Below are positions 6,627 through 13,369 of a DNA stretch of 13,616 nucleotides, one piece after another. The stretch's first letter is position 1. Every line of letters begins with the position of its first letter. This DNA is from CAYFHQ01 sp964342805 (GTDB taxonomy: Bacteria > Bacillota > Clostridia > Peptostreptococcales > Acidaminobacteraceae), in NCBI GenBank assembly GCA_964342805.1, contig CAYFHQ010000099.1:1-13616 (forward strand), read 5' to 3'. Both the position numbers and the translations under genes were made by a program. The notes beneath the pieces are model-generated. The model was given only the letters and a program-made list of their open reading frames with translations, had not been told where the DNA came from and did no database searches.

Positions 6627-8810
6627 CTACCTCCATTTGATCTCAATTACGTCACCGGTCTTTAAGAAATCTGTATATCGTGCACGTTCACCATTGAGCT
6701 TCAAGTCCAGAATGCCCTTTGGTTTGGATATGTCAAAATCAATGTGGTCAAAGACATCAACAAAGACCATGTCTCGCCTCAGGCCTTCAATATGGACCTG
6801 TTGGCCATTGACCAATAGGAAGTAGTCCCGAAGGCTAACTTCCGGTGTTTCTGGTGGATTAGCCGCTGGCAGGGGCTCTTTTACGACTTCAAAACCCTCT
6901 GTAGCGTTGAGTTCTTCCAGTTCCTTGTCGACCTCATGGTCGCTGTCCGCTAGCCCTATGCCATCGTCTTCATGACCTGGGTCTGCCGCCTCTGGGGCAA
7001 GGTTTGACGCCGTCCGGCCATGGTCTTTTTGAGCAAGGTCCACACCTTCTTGAACAGACTCCCCAAGGGTGATAGTAATGTTCATCCCCTTTTCAATGGT
7101 CGTTCTATAATCCACAACCCCTTGACCGTCGACCTGGATGGTAGCCTGGTCAGCAGCGATTTCCAGAAGGTGGAGGACATCGTATAAGTTGTGGAGTTTT
7201 GTGGTTTGGACCTGGTCTTCACTTTGGATCAGGTAGTCCGCTTCCACCACTTGACCCCCCACGCGGATTTCTGTCACCAGGGGCGTTTCCACGCCATTGA
7301 CCATGACATAGTCCATCAGGGGAAGGATATCCTTGACGCTGGCTTGCCTAGACTTGCCTGGTACAGCCGGTTCCACATAGATGACGTCTTTATTATGGAT
7401 CTTTGTGTCCAGACTGGACACAATGCTATTGACATAAATGACAGCGGGTTCACCATAGTCTCCCATGAGGAGTTTCTGTTTTCCGTCCAAGGTATAGGAC
7501 ACAGAAGTCCCCCGCTCGGCAAGGAGTTTTCTTGCATTATAGCCCACCAAAATCAGGGCGTCAGACACAGTCATTTGCTTGGAGTTAAAGAGTCTGATTT
7601 GCTTGTCGTTGACCGTCACCTGTAAAAAGTCATGGTCTCGCTCGGTAAAGGCAGAAAAACCAATCCCCACAGGCGTAATGTTCTCTGGACCCAGCAGGGG
7701 TGTCGTTTCGAACTCTACCTTTTCCAGGGCCTCAGCCCCTTTTATAACCACCCGCTCTGGAGGCAGTCCTATAAAGGTGGCCAATTTTTCTGTGAAACCT
7801 GGAACTTGGCAACCACCACCAATACAGAAGACTGCACTTGGGGCCTGGTCATTGACCTCAACAATTTGTTTGGCAATTTCTGAAGTGATCTTGTCAACGG
7901 TCGTGTCCAGTCGACCTAGGATTTGCTCTCGACCTAGGGTCTGTGGAATGCCTACGATATCCGTGAAGGAGACTTCCTCCTCATGTTGCAAGTTGATCTT
8001 CACGGACTCGGCCGTGTTGAAATCCAATAAAAACTCTCTGGACAGGGCTTCTGTGACCCTGTCACCTGCCATGGCCACCATGCCATAGGAAACCACTGCA
8101 CCGTCTCGGGTAATGGCGATATCCGATGTACCTGCACCCACGTCAACTAGGGCCAGGTTCAAAAGGCGCAAGTGTTGTGGGATGGCTACATTAATCGCCG
8201 CAATCGGTTCCAGGGTCAGGCTAATGACTTCAAGGCCCACCCGGTCCATGACCGTGTATAAACTGTCCACAACGATATGGGGCAGGAAGGTAGCAATCAA
8301 TTCTGACTCTAAGACAGCCCCCCGGTGTCCCCGAGGATTGGAGATCATGGAACCATCCAAGTAATAATTGACCACAGAATAACCTACGCAGTAGTATCTG
8401 GACTCCACATTGGGGTCTTTTTGCGCCAACTCTGTTTGGGCTAGTTGGATACCTTCCATTTCAAGGCTGTCCATGACCACCTTGTCAATTTCAGCCGTGT
8501 AGTCCAGGTCTCTTTTGACACGAACCGCCTTGGTCCGAAGGGCACGACCAGCCGCAGCGATGGCCACTTGTGTTAGGGCTTGGCCTGTTCGTTCTTCCAA
8601 GCGCGTCCGCACGCCATTGACCACCTGGGCCACCTTGTCGATATCATGGATTTGGCCGTCATACATGGCCCGCTCCGGATGAGGTACCACTTCATAGTCT
8701 TTGACCACATAGCGATCGCCAACCATTTGTGCAATGGTGCCTACCACATTTCGCGTACCAATATCCAGTGAAAATATGATATTGTTCTCATTCATGGTTT
8801 GTCCTTGCAT
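6627..8810 (-). CDS. FtsA/PilM-like actin-fold ATPase with C-terminal extension
   Basis: A 727-residue protein; classical FtsA is about 420. Residues 11-390 are an actin/Hsp70-fold ATPase of the FtsA/PilM group. FSLDIGTRNVVGTI (13-26) is the phosphate-1 loop, LALVDVGAGTSDIAI (219-233) phosphate-2, and VFCIGGGCQVPGF (327-339) the adenosine motif; an inserted subdomain around 80-200 fits the FtsA 1C region. After it come modules that look like beta-grasp folds (about 395-482, 490-582 and 658-727), with an acidic, low-complexity linker at 585-657. No amphipathic C-terminal membrane anchor like that of FtsA is obvious. It may organise a filament or envelope machine, but the partner is not visible. 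The start is 8810 (GAGGT 4 nt upstream) or 8795 (AAGGA 6 nt upstream); the two cannot be separated here. It starts 7 nt after nth. Confidence 0.88.
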   Translation of the reverse strand: MQGQTMNENNIIFSLDIGTRNVVGTIAQMVGDRYVVKDYEVVPHPERAMYDGQIHDIDKVAQVVNGVRTRLEERTGQALTQVAIAAAGRALRTKAVRVKRDLDYTAEIDKVVMDSLEMEGIQLAQTELAQKDPNVESRYYCVGYSVVNYYLDGSMISNPRGHRGAVLESELIATFLPHIVVDSLYTVMDRVGLEVISLTLEPIAAINVAIPQHLRLLNLALVDVGAGTSDIAITRDGAVVSYGMVAMAGDRVTEALSREFLLDFNTAESVKINLQHEEEVSFTDIVGIPQTLGREQILGRLDTTVDKITSEIAKQIVEVNDQAPSAVFCIGGGCQVPGFTEKLATFIGLPPERVVIKGAEALEKVEFETTPLLGPENITPVGIGFSAFTERDHDFLQVTVNDKQIRLFNSKQMTVSDALILVGYNARKLLAERGTSVSYTLDGKQKLLMGDYGEPAVIYVNSIVSSLDTKIHNKDVIYVEPAVPGKSRQASVKDILPLMDYVMVNGVETPLVTEIRVGGQVVEADYLIQSEDQVQTTKLHNLYDVLHLLEIAADQATIQVDGQGVVDYRTTIEKGMNITITLGESVQEGVDLAQKDHGRTASNLAPEAADPGHEDDGIGLADSDHEVDKELEELNATEGFEVVKEPLPAANPPETPEVSLRDYFLLVNGQQVHIEGLRRDMVFVDVFDHIDFDISKPKGILDLKLNGERARYTDFLKTGDVIEIKWR

Positions 8811-8817
8811 GTGTACC

Positions 8818-9471
8818 TCACTTCTTTCCTTGGGTGAACCAAAGGCACCGGTCGTTCAGTTGACAGTTGTCACAGTCAGGCTTGCGAGCCTTACATACCC
8901 GCCGACCGTGGAAAATGATCGTATGGTGGGTCTTGGTCCACAGTTCTTTTGGAATGCATTTCATGAGTTGCTTTTCTGTTTCCAGGACATTGTCACTGTG
9001 GGCCAGTCCCAGTCGGTTGGAAACCCGAAACACATGGGTGTCCACAGCAATGGCTGGTGTATCAAAGGCGTTGGACACGACTACATTGGCGGTCTTGCGT
9101 CCAACCCCAGGTAATTTGATTAATTCTTCAATGGTCTCAGGCACCTGACCCCCATGGTCTTCCAGGAGCATGTGGCAGGTCAAATGGATGTTCTTGGCCT
9201 TGGACTGGTACAGACCACAGGTCCGAATCCGTTCTCCCAGGTCCTTGACCGTCATGGCCACAATATCAGCTGGCCCCTTGACCGTCTTAAAAAGTTCTCC
9301 GGTTACGATGTTAACCCGGACATCTGTACACTGAGCCGACAAAATTGTGGCAATCAAGAGCTCAAAGGGGTTGGTGAAATCCAACTCTGCCTTGGCGTCA
9401 GGATAGAGTTCAATTAGCTTGTCTATAACGTAAAGGTTGTCTTCTTTTTTTAGGTATTTTCTCTTTCCCAT
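8818..9471 (-). CDS. nth: Endonuclease III (DNA glycosylase / AP lyase)
   Basis: A 217-residue base-excision repair enzyme that removes oxidised pyrimidines and nicks the abasic site. The helix-hairpin-helix LPGVGRKTANVVV (120-132) carries the catalytic lysine K126. The catalytic aspartate is D144 in AVDTHVFRVSNR. The C-terminal 4Fe-4S cluster has the exact C-x6-C-x2-C-x5-C spacing (C193, C200, C203, C209). Length and motifs are complete. The ATG at 9471 has GGAG 5 nt upstream. It is the first gene of the long minus-strand run, with a promoter about 40 nt upstream. The link to the corrinoid genes further down appears positional rather than functional. Confidence 0.97.
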   Translation of the reverse strand: MGKRKYLKKEDNLYVIDKLIELYPDAKAELDFTNPFELLIATILSAQCTDVRVNIVTGELFKTVKGPADIVAMTVKDLGERIRTCGLYQSKAKNIHLTCHMLLEDHGGQVPETIEELIKLPGVGRKTANVVVSNAFDTPAIAVDTHVFRVSNRLGLAHSDNVLETEKQLMKCIPKELWTKTHHTIIFHGRRVCKARKPDCDNCQLNDRCLWFTQGKK

Positions 9472-9507
9472 GGAATCTCCGTTCTACACATAGGCTCAGA
9501 TAATATC

Positions 9508-9536
9508 ATTATATCCCAATTCAGAGGACTACCCAA
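9508..9536 (-). promoter_or_regulatory. Promoter for the nth-to-cobD operon
   Basis: On the minus strand a -35 box TTGGGT (9536-9531) is followed by exactly 17 nt and then a perfect -10 box TATAAT (9513-9508). The nth ATG lies at 9471. It is the only clear promoter found for the ten-gene run. Assignment to the vegetative sigma factor is inferred from consensus match. Confidence 0.7.
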
Positions 9537-9545
9537 CCCATAAAG

Positions 9546-9587
9546 AAAACCACCTTTGGAAACAATTCGGTTTCAAAAGGTGGTTTT
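9546..9587 (-). terminator. Rho-independent terminator after pepP
   Basis: An 18-bp stem with one mismatch: left arm AAAACCACCTTTGGAAAC (9546-9563), 6-nt loop AATTCG (9564-9569), right arm GTTTCAAAAGGTGGTTTT (9570-9587). On the minus strand it ends in TTTTCTTTA, about 20 nt after the pepP stop codon and just before the nth promoter, so it insulates the two units. Runs of T on both strands mean it could also work from the other side. Confidence 0.88.
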
Positions 9588-9606
9588 TGATGGTTTTATG
9601 GGCCTC

Positions 9607-10851
9607 TTATGCCTTTGCCATAAAGGCTTCAATCTCTTCAACTGTTTTTGGAATGTCAGCTGACAGGTTTTCTGCCCCGTCTACGGTCACAAGGATGTCG
9701 TCCTCGATCCGAATGCCAATGCCTTCTTCTGCCACATAAAGGCCCGGTTCTACGGTAATAACCATACCCGGCTTAAGCTCCGTCTCCCGGCTACCAATAT
9801 CATGGGTGTCCATACCCAAGTAGTGGCTCACGCCATGGTAGTAGTACTTGGACAAGTCCTCGTCCTTTTCAATAAGACCAATGGCCTTGAGTTCCTCTGC
9901 AAGAACCTTGCTGGCGATCTTATTGAGTTCAGCAAAGGCAAGTCCTGGCTTTACAGCTTCAATTACAGCCATCTCAGCTTTGAGAACAATATTATACAGC
10001 TGTTTCTGGCGGTCTGTGTAGACACCATTTACCGGTACGGTCCGGCTGATATCCGCACTATAATTCCCGTGGAGGGCACCAAAATCCAAGAGTAGGAGGT
10101 CTCCATCCTGGAGTTCCTGGTCATTCTCCACATAGTGGAGGATAACGGCATTCTTGCCCCCAGCAGTAATAGTTGGGAAACCAAGACCTTGAGCCCCCTG
10201 GTACTTGGCAGCAAACTCAAAACGTGCAGCCATCTGGTACTCCATCTTTCCTGGTTCCAGGTCTGTCATAAGCTCTTCAAAACCGCACTTGGTTTCACGG
10301 ATGGCTTCTCTTAACTCACTGATTTCAGGTGCATGTTTGATCACACGGAGGGCTGACACATGGGCCTGTAGGGTATTGATCTGCACAAAGGGATAACGAC
10401 GCTTCAACTCTGCAGCAAAACCCATTTCCGGTGTGTCAGGCGTATTCCAGCCTTGACGCTCTAGGTCCAGCCAGATTTGGTTGACTTCACCACCATGGAG
10501 GAGCTGGTTGATTTCTCGCTCTAAAACTTCTACAAAACGAACGTCTGTAATACCGCTAATCTCAACGGCCTCTTCCTTGCGCATTTTAATACCAGTCCAT
10601 TTTTCAATGTCTGGATTTGGTTTTTCAATATAAAGTCTTTCACTGACCTTGCCCTGCTTCTGAATCAAAACCAGTGCAAAGTTTTCCCGCTCTAGTCCCG
10701 TGAAGTAGTAGAAGTTCTTGTTGGGAATATGGGGATACTGGCCGTCAGCAGAAAAATAAGGTGCCTGGCCAGATTGTAGGATGACAATGCCATCTTGATC
10801 AATGCGCTCCATGAGCGCCTTACGATTACTTTGGAAAAAAGTTGTATCCAT
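9607..10851 (-). CDS. pepP: Xaa-Pro aminopeptidase (M24B, PepP type)
   Basis: A 414-residue metallopeptidase that removes an N-terminal residue followed by proline. Residues about 1-160 form the aminopeptidase P N-terminal domain (FSADGQYPHIPNKNFYYFTG). The C-terminal pita-bread domain has all five metal ligands: D256 in LLLDFGAL, D267 in SADISRTVPVNG, H343 in GVSHYLGMDTHD, E368 in TVEPGLY and E383 in GIRIEDD. There is no signal peptide, so it is cytosolic. The ATG at 10851 has a near-perfect AAGGAGG 5 nt upstream. The gene is monocistronic: an extended -10 promoter lies about 30 nt upstream and a strong terminator lies downstream. It probably serves peptide turnover; nothing ties it to neighbouring genes. 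Confidence 0.95.
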   Translation of the reverse strand: MDTTFFQSNRKALMERIDQDGIVILQSGQAPYFSADGQYPHIPNKNFYYFTGLERENFALVLIQKQGKVSERLYIEKPNPDIEKWTGIKMRKEEAVEISGITDVRFVEVLEREINQLLHGGEVNQIWLDLERQGWNTPDTPEMGFAAELKRRYPFVQINTLQAHVSALRVIKHAPEISELREAIRETKCGFEELMTDLEPGKMEYQMAARFEFAAKYQGAQGLGFPTITAGGKNAVILHYVENDQELQDGDLLLLDFGALHGNYSADISRTVPVNGVYTDRQKQLYNIVLKAEMAVIEAVKPGLAFAELNKIASKVLAEELKAIGLIEKDEDLSKYYYHGVSHYLGMDTHDIGSRETELKPGMVITVEPGLYVAEEGIGIRIEDDILVTVDGAENLSADIPKTVEEIEAFMAKA

Positions 10852-10880
10852 TTTCGCCTCCTTATCATGCCTTCCAGCCC

Positions 10881-10889
10881 ATTATATCA
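10881..10889 (-). promoter_or_regulatory. Extended -10 promoter of pepP
   Basis: On the minus strand the sequence TGATATAAT holds a perfect TATAAT (10886-10881) preceded by TG and one base, the extended -10 form. No good -35 box exists at 16-18 nt; the best alternative, TTGAAT at 10913-10908, is 21 nt away. The pepP ATG is at 10851. Confidence 0.55.
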
Positions 10890-10941
10890 GGTTTCCCCCA
10901 GATTAGAATTCAATTAAATCAATTCATTTCACTTTTTTTCA

Positions 10942-10950
10942 TGTTATACT
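10942..10950 (+). promoter_or_regulatory. Extended -10 promoter of the isoprenoid-synthase-like gene
   Basis: TGTTATACT contains the -10 box TATACT (10945-10950) with the TG dinucleotide one base before it. The upstream -35 region is AT-rich and weak. GGAGGT at 10965-10970 and the ATG at 10976 follow, so the untranslated leader would be very short (about 20 nt). With the pepP promoter it forms a divergent pair in the 124-bp spacer. The AT-rich stretch between them (10906-10925) has 5-bp arms GAATT/AATTC that are too short to call an operator. Confidence 0.5.
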
Positions 10951-10975
10951 GCCACTACTATGGGGGAGGTAGAAA

Positions 10976-12238
10976 ATGACATTACAAGATCAGGTAAACC
11001 AATCCATTGACCAATGGACCTTTTGCTGGACACAGACCACCGATCGGCAAGTTACCCAAAAGAAAAAACAGCCCTTTATCAGCCAGTGGCTCCGGTACAG
11101 AAAAATCCGCAACCTGTCCAAGGCTTGCTTCCGGAAACTGGGAGAGGGAAGCCAAGCAGCCACCAAGGACGAGGCCTTTAGTCAAGCCTTTATGACAGAA
11201 ATCGAGCCCCAGGCCCTAAAACTCTTAGAACTGCTTTTAGGCGTAGACCCAGCCACCTGTACAGACCTGGTCAGGGGCACCTATGCCCAGGCCACCAAGG
11301 ACTTTGTCACAGAAGCCAAGGCCTTTGACCCGGACATGGAGTCAGAGTCTATCTTCCAAGCCCTTAGAAATGTCTGGATCATGCACAGCATTCAGGTCCT
11401 CATGGGTGACCAACCCCAGCACAGCTCTGCCATATTCGGCTATAGCATGCTCTACCCCCTAACGGACAATTACCTGGACAGGACTGACCTTGCCAAGGAA
11501 GAAAAAAAACAGTTCAACCACCTCTTTAGAGACCGTCTCGAAGGCAAGGCCCCCAAAAGCCTGTCCCACCATATGAGTGGGGTCTTTGACATGGTGGGCC
11601 ACATGGAAGACGCCTTTGACCGTAAGGCCTACCCTGAGGTCTGGGAAAGCATACTGATGATCCAGACTTCCCAAGAAAACAGTCTCTTGCAACAAAGTAA
11701 AGGTACCCACCTGACAAAGGCTCAAGTGATGGACCTGAGTTTTCGCAAGGGAGGTACCTCTGTACTCGCCGACGGTTTCCTCGTGAAAGGAAGCTTGAGC
11801 AAGGAATGGATTCATTTTTTATTGGGTTATGGGATCTTACTCCAGCTGGCAGACGACCTTCAAGACCTATTCACCGACGCTGCCGACGGCCATATGACCC
11901 TCTTCAGTCGGGACCTTTCCCCTCTGGAATTGGAAGCCCACATCCAAAGGCTCCGCCATTTTCAAGATGCGGTTTTCCGCGCCTTTCCTGGGGAACGGAA
12001 CGCCACAACACTGGCCTTGTTATCGACTATCCAGCAGGCTTCTGATTATTTGATCTATGATGCCACCCTCAATGCAAGAAACCGGTGCACCAAGCAGTTT
12101 ATCCACTGGATGGAACAACACTTTCCCATAAACGCCACCCAGCAAGTCAGACTCAAGCAACTGTGGCAGACCATGATCCAGCGGATCAATCCCACTGAAA
12201 CACTTGGGGCAGGTTCAGTTCGTCATGGGACGCCCTAG
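10976..12238 (+). CDS. Class I isoprenoid-synthase-like protein, product unknown
   Basis: A 420-residue, largely helical protein without signal peptide. The C-terminal half contains LLQLADDLQDLFTD (288-301), a clear DDxxD-type metal-diphosphate motif (D293, D294, D297), and DLSFRKGGTSVLADGFL (253-269), which resembles the basic loop before it in trans-prenyltransferases. The expected first aspartate-rich motif is weaker: LTDNYLDRTD (162-171), in which the first D of DDxxD is T163. The N-terminal 100 residues are basic and glutamine-rich and are not recognised. The family may be what databases call class 1 isoprenoid biosynthesis enzymes; the substrate is unknown and a terpene-cyclase-like or regulatory role is possible. 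The ATG at 10976 has GGAGGT 5 nt upstream. The gene stands alone on the plus strand, and its last 53 bp overlap the GH18 gene. Confidence 0.75.
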   Translation: MTLQDQVNQSIDQWTFCWTQTTDRQVTQKKKQPFISQWLRYRKIRNLSKACFRKLGEGSQAATKDEAFSQAFMTEIEPQALKLLELLLGVDPATCTDLVRGTYAQATKDFVTEAKAFDPDMESESIFQALRNVWIMHSIQVLMGDQPQHSSAIFGYSMLYPLTDNYLDRTDLAKEEKKQFNHLFRDRLEGKAPKSLSHHMSGVFDMVGHMEDAFDRKAYPEVWESILMIQTSQENSLLQQSKGTHLTKAQVMDLSFRKGGTSVLADGFLVKGSLSKEWIHFLLGYGILLQLADDLQDLFTDAADGHMTLFSRDLSPLELEAHIQRLRHFQDAVFRAFPGERNATTLALLSTIQQASDYLIYDATLNARNRCTKQFIHWMEQHFPINATQQVRLKQLWQTMIQRINPTETLGAGSVRHGTP

Positions 12239-13367
12239 GCACATTGCCCAAACGCCATAAGGAAAACTGGTTGATCCCATAGCGATTGGCCAGTTTTATT
12301 TTTGCCTCAATACTGCGTTCATTTTCATACCAGAGGACATTCCAGGTGTCATCTGTTGGATCATGGAAGACCATATAGGGGTTTTGTGAAGGCTCATGGT
12401 AGGACACAATGGGCTTTTTCTCCCCCTTCAGTCTTTCAATCAATCGACTATAGAGGGGCCTATAAGGCCGAATGGTTTCCTCTGGAGTTTTTTCCATGGC
12501 ACCATCCACCAGTTTCCACTGGGTTGTTGCCATGGAAAACTGAAGGCGGACCTTGTCCAGCTGGTCTTGGGACAAGCCCTGGGTCATTTCTTTTAAGTCC
12601 TCTTCAAGGGCACCAATGGGGGTTTGAGGTGTCATGGCCATCAAGGGACTTCCCCCACCCTTCATGGATTTGGGCTCATAGTCATGGAGCATAAGAACAA
12701 CTCCGTCCACATAGGTGGTCAGAACACTCAGGTCATAGGCTGCCCTGGGCTGGGCGGCCACCCAGACTTCCTTACCCTGGTCCTGGAGGATTTTGGTGAT
12801 ATGGTAGACCGCAACCAAATAGGGAATCCGGTCTTTGGCCGTTACAGTCTCAAAGTCCAAAACCACTCCGTCAAATTCTCCATGGGCAAGTAAGAGGTTG
12901 CCAATCTCTTTTCCCTGGTCCAGCAAGAGGTCCCAATCCCGGTCTCCATAGACATTGAGCATGGCCTTCTTCCCTGCAGATTGTACTTCCTTGACCCGGT
13001 CTGCTCCCCCTTGGGGATAGTAAAAACTACTGGTCCCGTCCAGTTGGGTCTCAACCTGGGCCTTTCCCTCTTTGTCGGCTACCACTCTGGCCCAGCCGAA
13101 ACTCACATAGTCTACATTATCTGGTATGTGAGGCTGGAAGAGGTCTTGGTACTGACCATAGGATTGAATGGCATAGTAAACATTCCATTTCATATTAGCA
13201 ATAGGCATTTCTAGCTGTTCCTCTTCGTCCTGGCTGGACTCGGACACCGCTGGGTTTTCAGCTACAGGTACATCATTATTGGCCAAACCATAGGCCGGCA
13301 CCATGCCTTGTAGGCAAATCAAACAAAGTAAAAGCCCGCTGACCAGCGGGCTCCAAGATTTTCTCAT
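12186..13367 (-). CDS. Secreted GH18-type glycosidase, SleL/YaaH-like
   Basis: A 393-residue protein beginning MRKSWSPLVSGLLLCLICL, a signal peptide with likely cleavage after A-Y-G (27) or G-L-A (29). Then comes an acidic linker (about 30-58) and a GH18 TIM-barrel domain. The strand-4 motif is DGVVLDFE (166-173) with catalytic acid E173. The end has SIEAKIKLANRYGINQFSLWRLGN, a pattern seen in spore-cortex and peptidoglycan-active GH18 enzymes, split here across residues 352-375. No LysM domain is present. It should act outside the cell or in the cell wall, probably on N-acetylglucosamine-containing polymers; this is inferred. The ATG at 13367 lies 2 nt after the HD-GYP gene, with AGGAG 8 nt upstream, so the two are probably co-transcribed. 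The middle aspartate of the canonical DxxDxDxE is V169. Confidence 0.85.
   Translation of the reverse strand: MRKSWSPLVSGLLLCLICLQGMVPAYGLANNDVPVAENPAVSESSQDEEEQLEMPIANMKWNVYYAIQSYGQYQDLFQPHIPDNVDYVSFGWARVVADKEGKAQVETQLDGTSSFYYPQGGADRVKEVQSAGKKAMLNVYGDRDWDLLLDQGKEIGNLLLAHGEFDGVVLDFETVTAKDRIPYLVAVYHITKILQDQGKEVWVAAQPRAAYDLSVLTTYVDGVVLMLHDYEPKSMKGGGSPLMAMTPQTPIGALEEDLKEMTQGLSQDQLDKVRLQFSMATTQWKLVDGAMEKTPEETIRPYRPLYSRLIERLKGEKKPIVSYHEPSQNPYMVFHDPTDDTWNVLWYENERSIEAKIKLANRYGINQFSLWRLGNVPRASHDELNLPQVFQWD
13333..13352 (-). promoter_or_regulatory. Terminator-like hairpin inside the GH18 signal-peptide codons
   Basis: AGCCCGCT (13333-13340) pairs perfectly with AGCGGGCT (13345-13352) around GACC; the outer two loop bases can also pair. 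On the minus strand the hairpin is followed by TTTTACTTTG, a short U-rich tract. It starts about 15 nt inside the GH18 reading frame. It could act as an attenuator between the HD-GYP and GH18 genes or slow early translation, but may be a chance result of codon choice. Confidence 0.4.
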
Positions 13368-13369
13368 CC

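Noticed and set aside
7579..8088. 169-codon plus-strand open frame opposite the FtsA-like gene
   Set aside because: It is antisense to the conserved ATPase domain, with no recognisable motif or ribosome site.
11084..11090. CAGTGGC, the reverse complement of a B12-box-like GCCACTG
   Set aside because: It lies inside the isoprenoid-synthase-like coding sequence without any surrounding riboswitch structure, and it does not precede a corrinoid gene.
11459..11815. 118-codon minus-strand open frame opposite the isoprenoid-synthase-like gene
   Set aside because: The plus-strand frame has the DDLQD motif, promoter and ribosome site; the minus-strand frame has none of these.
13307..13315. Possible lipoprotein signal in the GH18 protein because of cysteines in its signal peptide (C15 and C18)
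   Set aside because: Neither cysteine has the G/A/S at -1 required for a lipobox; the sequence fits an ordinary signal peptidase I site near A-Y-G or G-L-A.
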